From assembly GCA_003525905.1 (NCBI GenBank), contig DQIA01000032.1, positions 1 to 33,093 of the forward strand: a DNA stretch of 33,093 bases. The letters are read 5' to 3'. The notes below the pieces were generated by a model that saw nothing but the letters and a program-made list of their open reading frames with translations, was not told where the DNA came from and did no database searches. This document shows, in pieces, positions 7,867-15,333 of this stretch; positions within the stretch are counted from its first letter, which is position 1, and each line of letters starts with the position of its first letter. This DNA comes from Clostridiales bacterium. Lineage in GTDB: Bacteria; Bacillota; Clostridia; Oscillospirales; Oscillospiraceae. The translations under genes and the position numbers were made by a program.

Positions 7867-8333
7867 GGATCGGACACGGATATGATGTACACCGCCTCGT
7901 TCCGGGGCGCAAGCTCATCCTCGGCGGCGTGGAAATTCCGTTCGAGCGCGGGCTGGACGGTCACTCCGATGCGGACGTGCTCACGCACGCTCTGATGGAC
8001 GCCCTGCTCGGCGCAGCCTGTCTCGGCGACATCGGCCTGCTGTTCCCGGATAACGACCCGCAGTACAAGGGCATTTCGAGCCTTCTGCTGCTGGAGGAGG
8101 TCGTGCGCCGGGTGCATGCGGCGGGCTTTGCCGTCGGCAACGCCGATATCACCGTCCTATGCCAGCGGCCGAAGCTCCGGCCGCATATTCCCGCCATGCA
8201 GGAGCGCCTGCGCGCCCTGCTCGGCACGCAGGCCGTTAATGTCAAGGCGACGACGGAGGAAGGCCTCGGCTTTACGGGCAGCGGCGAGGGCATCGCCTGC
8301 CACGCCGTATGCCTGCTGGAGGAGCATTTATGA
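7863..8333 (+). CDS. ispF: 2-C-methyl-D-erythritol 2,4-cyclodiphosphate synthase
   Basis: MEP pathway enzyme that cyclises CDP-ME 2-phosphate to MEcPP, releasing CMP. 156 residues, typical for the trimeric family. Zinc ligands are seen in YDVHRL (D8, H10) and H42 of the [19 protein letters not shown] block; [12 protein letters not shown] is the conserved C-terminal substrate motif. The ATG overlaps the ispD stop (ATGA), and its stop overlaps the peptidase start in the same way. ispD and ispF are separate genes here, not the IspDF fusion found in some bacteria. Confidence 0.97.
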   Translation: MRIGHGYDVHRLVPGRKLILGGVEIPFERGLDGHSDADVLTHALMDALLGAACLGDIGLLFPDNDPQYKGISSLLLLEEVVRRVHAAGFAVGNADITVLCQRPKLRPHIPAMQERLRALLGTQAVNVKATTEEGLGFTGSGEGIACHAVCLLEEHL

Positions 8334-8917
8334 AAACGCTTTTGATCACCGGCTTTGAGCCGTTCGGCGGCGAGACGATCAACCCGGCATGGGAGGCCGT
8401 GAAGGCCCTGCCAGAGCAGATCGGCGGCTGGCAGCTCCGGAAGCTGCAGATCCCGACCGTCTTCGGCCTTGCGGCTGCAAGAACGCTCGCCTGCGCGGCG
8501 GAGTGCCGCCCGGATGCGGTCCTGTGCATCGGGCAGGCGGGAACGCGCAGCGCCGTGACGCCGGAATATGTCGGCATCAACCTGCGCCACGCGCGCATAG
8601 CGGACAACCTTGGAAATCAGCCGCAGGACGAGCCTGTCGTGCCCGGCGGCCCCACCGCCTACTTTGCAACGGTCCCGGTGCGCACCATGACAGCCGCCAT
8701 CGAGGCGCAAGGCATCCCGGCCGCCGTGTCCTACACGGCCGGGACCTATGTCTGCAATGACCTGCTGTACACGCTCCTGCATCACTATGCCGGAACGCCG
8801 GTCCGCGCCGGGTTCATCCATGTGCCCTTCCTGCCGGAGCAGGCCCCGCAGGGCGTGGCCTCCATGCCGCTTGCACAGATGATCCGCGCACTGGAGGCGG
8901 CCGTCTCCGCGCTCTGA
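8330..8917 (+). CDS. pcp: Pyroglutamyl-peptidase I (C15 cysteine peptidase)
   Basis: Cytosolic peptidase that removes N-terminal pyroglutamate from peptides. 195 residues, slightly short for the family (about 200-215). [15 protein letters not shown] (9-23) is the substrate loop; the catalytic triad can be placed at E79 (TPEY), C142 (AGTYVCND) and H164 (GFIHVPFLP). The start is the ATG at 8330 that overlaps the ispF stop, giving MKTLLITGF; an upstream in-frame ATG at 8309 lies inside ispF and is not favoured. It is the last gene of the murD-ispD-ispF-pcp operon; its metabolic link to the others is unclear. Confidence 0.93.
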   Translation: MKTLLITGFEPFGGETINPAWEAVKALPEQIGGWQLRKLQIPTVFGLAAARTLACAAECRPDAVLCIGQAGTRSAVTPEYVGINLRHARIADNLGNQPQDEPVVPGGPTAYFATVPVRTMTAAIEAQGIPAAVSYTAGTYVCNDLLYTLLHHYAGTPVRAGFIHVPFLPEQAPQGVASMPLAQMIRALEAAVSAL

Positions 8918-8929
8918 GCCGGCTCAGAG
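8912..8929. repeat. Perfect 18-bp palindrome holding two convergent stop codons
   Basis: CTCTGAGCCGGCTCAGAG is its own reverse complement. It contains the TGA of pcp (8915-8917) and, on the other strand, the TGA of the 8924-9355 gene. It may act as a compact bidirectional hairpin, but no U-tract follows on either side. Confidence 0.8.
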
Positions 8930-9355
8930 AAAGTGCTTCATTTCCTCGATATTGGCCTGCTCCGTCTGCAGCAGCCGCGTGGACAGGGACGAGACCTTCG
9001 GGTCCAGCACGCCCATGGCGCGCAGGTTCTGCATACTCTTGACCATGCCACGCGTATTGCCCTGCACGAGCATCTCGGCGATTCTCGCCGTCGTGTTCCG
9101 GCTACTGCGGACGCGCAGCTTCGCCGTGAGCATGGAGCCGTATTTTGCCAGCGGATTCACGCCGCTTAAGCGCACGCCGCGCTCGCGCAGTAGGCGGTCC
9201 GCCTCGGCGTAGATGCTGTCATATTCCTTCCATTGGCTCCGCAGCGCGCTCTGCATGGCGGGATTCTGCGCCTCCGGCAGCACGGCCCGGATGCCGCTGC
9301 AGCCCATTTCCGTGCTCTGCCGGATGGAGCGGAGCATTTCGATCTCATTTTGCAT
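8924..9355 (-). CDS. Helical hypothetical protein, ferritin-like/four-helix type
   Basis: 143 residues, predicted entirely alpha-helical and soluble, beginning MQNEIEMLRSIRQSTEMGCSGI. Repeated patterns such as NPAMQSALRSQWKEYDSIYAEADRLL and LLQTEQANIEEMKHFL suggest a four-helix bundle of the kind seen in clostridial DUF2383/ferritin-like hypothetical proteins, but a full set of metal ligands is not obvious, so metal storage cannot be claimed. It is transcribed toward the pcp gene. A downstream in-phase TGA lies within the shared palindrome. No clear Shine-Dalgarno site is seen before 9355. Function unknown. Confidence 0.75.
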   Translation of the reverse strand: MQNEIEMLRSIRQSTEMGCSGIRAVLPEAQNPAMQSALRSQWKEYDSIYAEADRLLRERGVRLSGVNPLAKYGSMLTAKLRVRSSRNTTARIAEMLVQGNTRGMVKSMQNLRAMGVLDPKVSSLSTRLLQTEQANIEEMKHFL

Positions 9356-9444
9356 GCTTTATCACCTCGCGCATAGCTTTCCACGAAAATTCCCGCCCAT
9401 TCGCCGGAAAACCCAACTTTTTTTCTGCAAAGAAGGGCTCGGCA

Positions 9445-9473
9445 TTGACAAGATTCTGGAATCGCGCTATAAT
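9445..9473 (+). promoter_or_regulatory. Perfect-consensus promoter of the phosphoribosyltransferase gene
   Basis: TTGACA (9445-9450), a 17-nt spacer and TATAAT (9468-9473): a full sigma-A consensus, about 50 nt before the ATG. This predicts strong constitutive expression. Confidence 0.92.
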
Positions 9474-9521
9474 ATTCAAGTGCTGTTGCGCAGCAATTGG
9501 AAGTAAAAAGGAGAATGTCCG

Positions 9522-10076
9522 ATGTATCATACCATGACAATTGCGGGGGTCCAGCGGGATCTGCCGATCTGCAAAGTTTCTGACGACCTCTATATTGGTG
9601 CATTTGTGATTTTCGGCGACGTCGAGCTGACGGTCAAGACGGCTGAGGCGCTGCTGAAGAAGGCGCCGGAGTACGACTATATGATCTCTGCCGAGGCCAA
9701 GGGGATCCCCCTGATCTATGAGATGGCCCGTCAGAGCGGCCAGAACAAATATTTCCTCGCGCGCAAGGCGCCGAAGCTCTATATGTCCGGCGTGTTCGAT
9801 GTGAAGGTCAACTCCATCACGACGGCCAAGGAGCAGCATCTCTACCTCGATAAAGCCGATGCCGAGCTCATGCGCGGCAAGCGCATCCTCATCGTCGACG
9901 ATGTCATCTCCACCGGCGAATCCCTCGCTGCCGTTGAGAAGCTCGTGGAAGAGGCGGGCGGCATCATCGCAGGCCGTATGGCCATCCTCGCCGAGGGCGA
10001 CGCCCAGAACCGCGACGACATCATCTACCTTGAGAAGCTGCCGGTGTTCCACGCAGACGGCACGATCAAGGAATAA
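9522..10076 (+). CDS. Phosphoribosyltransferase family protein, adenine PRTase-like
   Basis: 184 residues of type I PRTase fold. The PRPP-binding signature RILIVDDVISTGES is at 121-134, preceded by the apt/xpt-like loop SAEAKGIPLIYEMAR (56-70). It is close in length to adenine/xanthine phosphoribosyltransferases, so purine salvage or a PRPP-sensing regulatory role is possible; the base specificity cannot be read from the sequence. ATG at 9522 has AAGGAG 8 nt upstream and a perfect promoter. A strong terminator follows, so it is monocistronic. Confidence 0.9.
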   Translation: MYHTMTIAGVQRDLPICKVSDDLYIGAFVIFGDVELTVKTAEALLKKAPEYDYMISAEAKGIPLIYEMARQSGQNKYFLARKAPKLYMSGVFDVKVNSITTAKEQHLYLDKADAELMRGKRILIVDDVISTGESLAAVEKLVEEAGGIIAGRMAILAEGDAQNRDDIIYLEKLPVFHADGTIKE

Positions 10077-10089
10077 GAAGAATTACATT

Positions 10090-10122
10090 GCCGCCGAACC
10101 CGAATGGGCTCGGCGGCTTTTT
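10090..10122 (+). terminator. Terminator of the phosphoribosyltransferase gene
   Basis: GCCGCCGA (10090-10097) pairs with TCGGCGGC (10110-10117), followed by TTTTT. The inner ACCCGAATGGGC can extend the stem. Confidence 0.88.
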
Positions 10123-10127
10123 GCTGC

Positions 10128-10226
10128 TTAGCGGCGGTTCTCGTTCTGATTCTGCTGCTGGCTCTGCTGTTGATTCTGCTGGTTTTGCTTCTGATTCTGC
10201 TTCTGGTTCTGATTGCGGTTTTCCAT
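10128..10226 (-). CDS. 32-residue Asn/Gln-rich peptide, possible forespore protein
   Basis: Reads MENRNQNQKQNQKQNQQNQQ then a Gln/Asn-rich tail ending in NENRR; 23 of 32 residues are Asn or Gln. It is too small for routine gene callers but has a strong AGGAGG site 10 nt before the ATG and a stop directly before the convergent terminator. A sigma-G-like promoter (10274-10302) lies upstream and the gene follows spoVAE. The composition recalls gamma-type small acid-soluble spore proteins, which are Asn/Gln-rich and serve as amino acid reserve in spores, but it is far shorter and lacks their repeats. Forespore expression is inference. Confidence 0.6.
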   Translation of the reverse strand: MENRNQNQKQNQKQNQQNQQQSQQQNQNENRR

Positions 10227-10273
10227 GGTGGAAAAGCCTCCTGAATTTTGATTTCGCGGTTTTGCCGCGGCAT

Positions 10274-10302
10274 TAGTATAACCGCCGCGGCTTCATTTAT
10301 CC
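10274..10302 (-). promoter_or_regulatory. Sigma-G-like promoter before the Asn/Gln-rich peptide
   Basis: On the minus strand GGATA (10298-10302), a 17-nt spacer and TATACTA (10274-10280). The -10 matches the forespore sigma-G consensus CATWHTA at six of seven positions and the -35 matches GHATR at four of five; the -35 position does not fit sigma-A. It overlaps the end of spoVAE. A GC-rich dyad (GCCGCGGC twice) flanks the -10. Confidence 0.45.
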
Positions 10303-10646
10303 TTCGGCTTGAAAATGAGACTGGCAAGCAGGCCGAAGATCACGGCGGCCGTGATTCCGGCGGCAGAGGCAGTCAGGCCGCCCGTCAGGATACCGAGCGC
10401 GCCATCCTCGTCCACCGCCTTTTTGATACCGCGGGCCAGCGTATTGCCGAAGCCCGTCAGCGGAACGGTCGCGCCCGCGCCCGCAAAATCGACGAGCTTG
10501 TCATACAGCCCGACGGCACCAAGCAGGACGCCCGCTACAACATAGGCGACCAGAATGCGCGCCGGTGTCAGCTTCGTTCGGTCGATGAGGATCTGACCGA
10601 TGACGCACAGCAGGCCGCCGACCAGAAATGCTTTGAGATAGTCCAT
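10293..10646 (-). CDS. spoVAE: Stage V sporulation protein AE (SpoVAE/SpoVAEb)
   Basis: 117-residue inner-membrane protein with three or four hydrophobic segments. Recognisable family features are the N-terminal YLKAFLVGGLLCVIGQILID and the central TGFGNTLARGIKKAVDEDG. It is part of the SpoVA channel complex that moves dipicolinic acid into the forespore and out at germination. ATG at 10646 has AAAGGAG immediately upstream, and starts 1 nt after the spoVAD stop, so the two are coupled. It is normally the third gene of spoVAC-spoVAD-spoVAE; spoVAC is not present here. Confidence 0.95.
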   Translation of the reverse strand: MDYLKAFLVGGLLCVIGQILIDRTKLTPARILVAYVVAGVLLGAVGLYDKLVDFAGAGATVPLTGFGNTLARGIKKAVDEDGALGILTGGLTASAAGITAAVIFGLLASLIFKPKDK

Positions 10647-10647
10647 G

Positions 10648-11655
10648 TCAGCTCCTTTCCAGAACGACGGCGTGGCAGACGGCAGGGATCGACTCGCCCT
10701 GCTGGGTGGACAGCGGAGAGAGCAGCGCGCCCGTTCCGCAGAACAGCAGGCGGCGCAGCTCGCCCCGCTCCATACGGGAAAGCAGCGGCCCGCACAGAAC
10801 GGAGGCGCTGCACCCGCAGCCGGAGCCGCCGCAGTGCACGTCCTGCCGCCTTGTATCGAAGATCATCACGCCGCAGTCCTGCACGTCTGCGCGGATGCCA
10901 TCCTTCTCGAGAAGACCGTGCAGCAGCTCGCTGCCGAGCTTTCCAAGGTCGCCCGTGACGATCCTATCATAGTCCTCCGGCGTGCAGTGCAGGTCGTCAA
11001 AATGTGCCCGCAGCGTCGCAAAGGCTGCCGGGGCCATAGCCGCCCCCATGTTGTTCGCATCACAGATGCCGCGGTCGACGATGCTGCCAATCGTGGCGGC
11101 CGTGATGCGGATGCCGCACTCCCCGCCGCCGAGCAGGACTGCGCCCGCGCCGGTGACCGTCCACTGCGACGTCGGCGTGCGCTGCCCGCCATAGCCTAGC
11201 GGGAAGCGGTACTGCCGCTCGGATGAGGCGAAATGCGACGAGGTCATGGCCAGCGCCGTGCGCGCGTAGCCTCCGCTGACGGACATGGCTGCAAGCAGCA
11301 GGGACTCCGCCATCGTCGAGCACGCGCCGTAAAGACCCAGCGTCGGCACGCCGCGGTTGCGCAGGCTGAAGCTCGAGCCGATGCACTGATTCAGCAGGTC
11401 CCCGGCAAAGGCCGCGTCAAGATCTGCATCGGTCAGCCCGGCCTTCTCCAGCGCCAGCTCCAGCGTCATCTGCTGCATGCGGCGCTCGGCCCGCTCCCAG
11501 CTCTTTTCGCCGAATGTCGTGTCCTGCACCGTTGCCGTAAACTGATCGCCGAGCGGCCCCTCGCGCTCCTTTTTCCCGGCGACGGAGGCGAAGCCGCGCA
11601 CGACCGGCGGCTGCGGAAAGCGGATGCTCTGCCGCCCCATGTGATTCGTTCCCAT
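10648..11655 (-). CDS. spoVAD: Stage V sporulation protein AD (SpoVAD)
   Basis: 335-residue thiolase-fold protein of the SpoVA complex that binds dipicolinic acid on the outer face of the spore inner membrane. It retains GLYGACSTMAESLL (C112 region), SERQYRFPLGYG, the TGAGA stretch and a C-terminal HCGGSGCGCSA motif. The start at 11655 (MGTNHMGRQSIRF) is chosen because GGAGG lies 7 nt upstream; an in-frame upstream ATG at 11751 lacks a site and runs through a terminator hairpin. A sigma-G-like -10 box (CATACTA) lies 30 nt upstream, as expected for forespore expression. No spoVAC precedes it, unlike the usual operon. Confidence 0.96.
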   Translation of the reverse strand: MGTNHMGRQSIRFPQPPVVRGFASVAGKKEREGPLGDQFTATVQDTTFGEKSWERAERRMQQMTLELALEKAGLTDADLDAAFAGDLLNQCIGSSFSLRNRGVPTLGLYGACSTMAESLLLAAMSVSGGYARTALAMTSSHFASSERQYRFPLGYGGQRTPTSQWTVTGAGAVLLGGGECGIRITAATIGSIVDRGICDANNMGAAMAPAAFATLRAHFDDLHCTPEDYDRIVTGDLGKLGSELLHGLLEKDGIRADVQDCGVMIFDTRRQDVHCGGSGCGCSASVLCGPLLSRMERGELRRLLFCGTGALLSPLSTQQGESIPAVCHAVVLERS

Positions 11656-11685
11656 GAACGTTCCTCCGATCATTTGATTCGGATA

Positions 11686-11714
11686 TAGTATGCCGTTTTC
11701 GTGCGAAAAAATTG
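11686..11714 (-). promoter_or_regulatory. Sigma-G-like promoter of spoVAD-spoVAE
   Basis: On the minus strand CATACTA (11686-11692) is a perfect match to the sigma-G -10 consensus; the upstream -35 region (around GCAAT) is weak. The predicted start is about 24 nt before the spoVAD ATG. Confidence 0.5.
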
Positions 11715-11746
11715 CGGTGCAAACACAACGTTCACACCGCAATTTT
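11708..11746 (-). terminator. Terminator of the lipoprotein/zinc-ribbon unit
   Basis: A perfect 12-bp stem (AAAATTGCGGTG at 11708-11719 with its complement at 11735-11746). On the minus strand it ends in a T-run. It separates the membrane-protein genes from spoVAD, so spoVAD needs its own promoter. Confidence 0.85.
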
Positions 11747-11752
11747 GACAAA

Positions 11753-12610
11753 TCATTTTTCGGGCTTCTGCAGCAGGGGCCGCAGGCGGAGCAGCAGGAG
11801 AGCCAGCAGCACCCGGATTGCCGCCCACACCAGCAGGCTCAGCACGGCAAGCAGCCGCCCGCCGCCGCGGCACAGGCCATCAAAGAAGGCCAGCGGGAAA
11901 AAGCCGGAGAACAGGCTCTCCGAAAAAAGGCCGGAGAATGCGCCGAGCACCATGGCAAGCGCAAGAAGTACATTGATGCCGAGCATCACGCTGCACGGAC
12001 CCGTGCCCTGCTTTTCGCGCAGGGTGCGCCAACCGAGAGCCCGCAGAAAGCGGCGGCTCACGGAGAAATACACCAGACTGATCGCCCAGATGACCAGCAG
12101 ACCGATATAGCCGCTCAGCACGCGCGACCGCGCAAAGTCCGGCAGGTGGAAGGGGAAGAGATATAGGTGCAGCGGCAGGCACAGGACCGTCAGTAGCACG
12201 AATTCCATCCAGGCAGCCGCACGAAACGCGCGATAGGCCGTCAGCGGAACAGGCTCTTCCTTCCGCGCCGCGCGCCATGCCAGCCACAGACCGGCGCACA
12301 GGGCAGCGGACGGCAGGAAGAAGAAAAACGCCGCGCCGCCGAACAGTCGGCCGTCCTTCGGCAGGAGAACGCCGACAGAAGCGGCAAGCTCGTGGAAGCC
12401 GTGCTGCATGGCGGGGAACAGCAGTGTCAGCAACAGGAACAGGACAAGGCCCGCCGTGGAGACCGTCGCCGTGAGCAGACACAGGCGGGATGCAGCCACA
12501 TGCTGCAGGCGCAGGGGAACGGGCTGCGGGCCCTCCGGCAGCGTTGCGCCGCAATGGCGGCAGAGGCGGGCGTCAGCGGCATTCTCGGTGCCGCACTGCG
12601 GGCAGGTCAT
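11753..12610 (-). CDS. Zinc-ribbon multi-pass membrane protein
   Basis: 285 residues. A zinc ribbon at the N-terminus (CPQCGTENAADARLCRHCG; Cys 3, 6, 17 and 20) is followed by about six hydrophobic segments, for example LCLLTATVSTAGLVLFLLLT and FFFFLPSAALCAGLWLAW. Many Clostridia carry such zinc-ribbon (DUF-type) membrane proteins of unknown function; metal sensing or scaffolding is guesswork. The ATG overlaps the stop of the upstream lipoprotein gene (ATGA), so the two are one transcription unit, ended by the 11708-11746 terminator. Position directly upstream of spoVAD is suggestive only. Confidence 0.85.
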   Translation of the reverse strand: MTCPQCGTENAADARLCRHCGATLPEGPQPVPLRLQHVAASRLCLLTATVSTAGLVLFLLLTLLFPAMQHGFHELAASVGVLLPKDGRLFGGAAFFFFLPSAALCAGLWLAWRAARKEEPVPLTAYRAFRAAAWMEFVLLTVLCLPLHLYLFPFHLPDFARSRVLSGYIGLLVIWAISLVYFSVSRRFLRALGWRTLREKQGTGPCSVMLGINVLLALAMVLGAFSGLFSESLFSGFFPLAFFDGLCRGGGRLLAVLSLLVWAAIRVLLALLLLRLRPLLQKPEK

Positions 12611-13209
12611 GATGCATTCTCCTTTCCCTCGGGCGGCGCGATGCGGACGGCCCGGAGCGACTCGCCGGGATACCAGCCCTCGGGCATGGCAAGGGCAGCC
12701 AGATCGTCCGTCTGGCAGGCAATGTAGTGGATCGTGCGCGTGGATTCCTCCAGCAGGACATATTCGGAGTTGTCCGTGTCGTGGAGCATCCAGATATAGG
12801 CGGGCAGGCGGAAGAGCGTCGTGTCATAGGTTGCGCCGAGCGCCGCGAGGCGGTCGACCTCCGCCTGATAGTCCGCGGCGGAATAGCGGCAGGACAGGCG
12901 CGTGAACAGCTCGTCCTGCAGGAGCGTATAGCGATAGAGATGGTGGTAATCCCGGTCCTGCGCACGCTGCAGCAGCGCATCGGGCGGGAAGATTGGGAAG
13001 AGCTCCTGCATGCGCGGCGGCGCAGCGCTCTGCGTACCGTCCGCATCGCCGGTAGAGGTCAGGTTGGAGAGCAGGTCAAAAACGGCGCTGCCGTGCCAGG
13101 TCTCGCCGCCGGTGTTGCCGTAATCGGCCAGATCCGTCGTCTGCACGATGGCGCAGCCGCTCAGCAGGACAGCAAAAAGCAGCGCAAGGGCAAGCAAGCA
13201 TTTTTTCAT
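12607..13209 (-). CDS. Putative lipoprotein
   Basis: 200 residues with a classic lipoprotein signal: MKK, a hydrophobic core LLALALLFAVLL and lipobox LSGC (C19), so it should be anchored on the outer face of the membrane. The mature part has no motif I recognise; it is rich in aromatic residues and ends in an Arg/Pro/Glu-containing tail. The start at 13209 is preceded by GGAGGAGG; an upstream in-frame ATG at 13380 would run through the divergent regulatory region and is rejected. It overlaps the zinc-ribbon gene by four bases. Confidence 0.82.
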   Translation of the reverse strand: MKKCLLALALLFAVLLSGCAIVQTTDLADYGNTGGETWHGSAVFDLLSNLTSTGDADGTQSAAPPRMQELFPIFPPDALLQRAQDRDYHHLYRYTLLQDELFTRLSCRYSAADYQAEVDRLAALGATYDTTLFRLPAYIWMLHDTDNSEYVLLEESTRTIHYIACQTDDLAALAMPEGWYPGESLRAVRIAPPEGKENAS

Positions 13210-13306
13210 GGAAGGCCTCCTCCACCGATATATTCTCCGGTTCTTCTCTGCTAGTATACCATATGGGCAGAGGAAAGTCAAATGTCGCTGCAGCGGTGAA
13301 AAAGGC

Positions 13307-13359
13307 TTGCCTTTTCGGGTTTGGTATGGTATTATATTGCTAATAGTGTTAGCAATATA
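13307..13359 (+). promoter_or_regulatory. MarR promoter with perfect 11-bp inverted-repeat operator
   Basis: TTGCCT (13307-13312), a 17-nt spacer and TATTAT (13330-13335). Directly on and after the -10 lies TATATTGCTAA (13333-13343), a 5-nt spacer and its exact complement TTAGCAATATA (13349-13359). The site covers the start point, so binding would block initiation. The MarR protein encoded next is the natural candidate to bind it. Confidence 0.85.
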
Positions 13360-13378
13360 AGGAGAACCAACAAAGACC

Positions 13379-13801
13379 ATGGACTATTCCGCACTTGCAG
13401 CCGAGCTGCTGTCGTTCCGGACGGCGCTGCACCATCTTCCTGCCGTCCGCGGGCTGGACGAGATGTCCGGCGGCGAATATTTTGTCCTGCATTTCCTGCT
13501 GCGCCACGGCGGAACGGCAGGGCCGTCCGAGCTGAGCCGCTCTTTGTATGCCAGCTCCGCGCGCATCGCCGCCCTGCTGAAGCATCTGGAGGCCAAGGGC
13601 TGGATCGTCCGCACGCCGGATGCCGCCGATGTGCGCCGTGTGGACGTCGTCCTCACAGAGGCCGGCGCTGCATGCATCCGGGAGCGGCTGGGCGCGGTGC
13701 TGGATGAGGTCTCCGTCCTTCTGTCGGCGCTCAGCCCGGAGGAGGCGGCGGAATATGTCCGACTGCAGCGCAAGCTGCTCGAGAAGGGAGGAACCGTTTG
13801 A
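13379..13801 (+). CDS. MarR-family transcriptional regulator
   Basis: 140 residues with a winged-helix core: GPSELSRSLYASSARIAALLKHLEAKGWI is the HTH and DAADVRRVDVVLTEAG is the wing. Such proteins usually repress their own operon and respond to a small ligand or oxidant. The ATG at 13379 has an AGGAG site about 14 nt upstream, rather far, so translation may be modest. A perfect inverted-repeat operator overlaps its promoter. Its stop overlaps the start of the DUF1538 gene (TTGA), so regulator, membrane protein and PII-like protein form one operon. Confidence 0.93.
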   Translation: MDYSALAAELLSFRTALHHLPAVRGLDEMSGGEYFVLHFLLRHGGTAGPSELSRSLYASSARIAALLKHLEAKGWIVRTPDAADVRRVDVVLTEAGAACIRERLGAVLDEVSVLLSALSPEEAAEYVRLQRKLLEKGGTV

Positions 13802-15333
13802 AAAGACCCATCGACTGGCGGGAGGACCGCTCTGCCGTGCGAGAAAAGGTCGCCGAATCGGCACGCTGTGTGCTGCCGATCGTTCTGATCGTCGTTCTGC
13901 TGTGCCTGGCCGCCGCGCCGATGAAGCCGGACCTGCTCCTGAGCTTTCTCATCGGCGGCGTGATGCTGGTTGTCGGCATGGGCCTGTTCTCGCTCGGCGC
14001 GGAGCAGTCCATGACGCCCATCGGCACCAAGATCGGCACGGCGCTGACGCGCACAAAGAATCTGCCGCTCATCCTCGGCGTGAGCTTCGCGCTCGGCTTT
14101 GCCATCACCGTGGCCGAACCGGACCTGCAGGTGCTGGCCGAAACCGTGCCGCACATCAGCAGCACAGTGCTCCTGCTGACGGTCGGCGTGGGCGTCGGCC
14201 TGTTTATGGCCGTGTGCATGCTGCGCATCGTCACGGGCGCGAACCTGCGCTGGCTGCTGATCGGCTGCTATGCGCTCATCTTCCTGCTGGCCGCCTTTTC
14301 AGACCCCGATTTTCTCGGAATCGCCTTTGACTCCGGCGGCGTAACGACCGGTCCAATGACCGTGCCGTTCATCCTCGCCATGGGCCTCGGCGTGTCGAAT
14401 ATCCGAAGCGACCGCCGCGCGGAGGCTGACAGCTTCGGCCTTGTGGCGCTGTGCTCCGTCGGGCCGATCCTCGCAGTGCTGATCCTGGGCTTTTTCTATC
14501 AGGGCAGCGACGCCGTTGCCGACCTCAGCTCGGCCTCATTCGGCAGCTCGACTGCCATCGGCGGCGCGTTCCTCGCCTCCATTCCGCTTTACCTCATGGA
14601 AATGGCGATCTCCATGCTGCCGATCGTGGCGATCTTCTTCCTGTTTCAGGTCACGCTGCTGCGCCTGCCGGGCCGCAGCCTTGCCAAGATCCTCATCGGT
14701 ATTCTCTATACCTACGTTGGTCTTGTCCTGTTCCTCACCGGCGTGAACGTCGGCTTTTCGCCGCTCGGCGCGGAGCTGGGCGCAGAGCTGGCCGTGCACG
14801 GCTGGCTGCTCGTTCCGCTCGCCATGGTGCTTGGCTGGTTCATTATCTCGGCCGAGCCTGCCGTCGGTGTGCTGGAAAAGCAGATCGAGAGCGTCAGCGC
14901 AGGCGCGATCCCCGGCAAGGTCATCCAGCGCAGCCTCTCCGTCGCCATTGCGCTGGCCATGGGTCTTTCCATGCTGCGCGTGCTGACCGGCATCTCCATT
15001 CTGTGGTTCCTCGTGCCCGGCTACGGTATTGCGCTGGCGCTGTCGTTCTTCGTGCCGGACATCTACACGGCCATCGCCTTCGACTCCGGCGGCGTGGCCT
15101 CCGGCCCAATGACGGCAACATTCATGCTCCAGTTCGTCATGGGCGCAAGCAGCGCGCTCGGCGGCAACATCCTGCGCGACGCCTTCGGCGTGGTGGCCCT
15201 TGTCGCCATGATGCCGCTGCTGTCCATTCAGGCCGTCGGCTTCCTCTATGAGCGCCGGGCAAAGCGCGCAGCCGTGGCCCCGGAGCACTATGGCGACTTC
15301 GACATTGTGGAGCTTTGGGAGGATGCGGCATGA
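13798..15333 (+). CDS. DUF1538 family multi-pass membrane protein
   Basis: 511 residues with roughly 12 or more hydrophobic segments in two homologous halves. Each half carries the signature FDSGGV(T/A)(T/S)GPMT (177-188 and 428-439) at the end of its repeat, the hallmark of the DUF1538 family; the internal duplication is typical of transporters with inverted or tandem repeats. No substrate is known. The start is TTG at 13798, overlapping the MarR stop, with GGGAGG 5 nt upstream. The stop overlaps the ATG of the tandem PII-like gene, which suggests a transporter and its soluble regulator, as with AmtB-GlnK. Confidence 0.92.
   Translation: MKRPIDWREDRSAVREKVAESARCVLPIVLIVVLLCLAAAPMKPDLLLSFLIGGVMLVVGMGLFSLGAEQSMTPIGTKIGTALTRTKNLPLILGVSFALGFAITVAEPDLQVLAETVPHISSTVLLLTVGVGVGLFMAVCMLRIVTGANLRWLLIGCYALIFLLAAFSDPDFLGIAFDSGGVTTGPMTVPFILAMGLGVSNIRSDRRAEADSFGLVALCSVGPILAVLILGFFYQGSDAVADLSSASFGSSTAIGGAFLASIPLYLMEMAISMLPIVAIFFLFQVTLLRLPGRSLAKILIGILYTYVGLVLFLTGVNVGFSPLGAELGAELAVHGWLLVPLAMVLGWFIISAEPAVGVLEKQIESVSAGAIPGKVIQRSLSVAIALAMGLSMLRVLTGISILWFLVPGYGIALALSFFVPDIYTAIAFDSGGVASGPMTATFMLQFVMGASSALGGNILRDAFGVVALVAMMPLLSIQAVGFLYERRAKRAAVAPEHYGDFDIVELWEDAA

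Noticed and set aside
10088..10276. Ser-rich plus-strand frame over the Asn/Gln peptide
   Set aside because: It is the complement of the repetitive CAG/AAC codons; it lacks a ribosome site and runs through the terminator.
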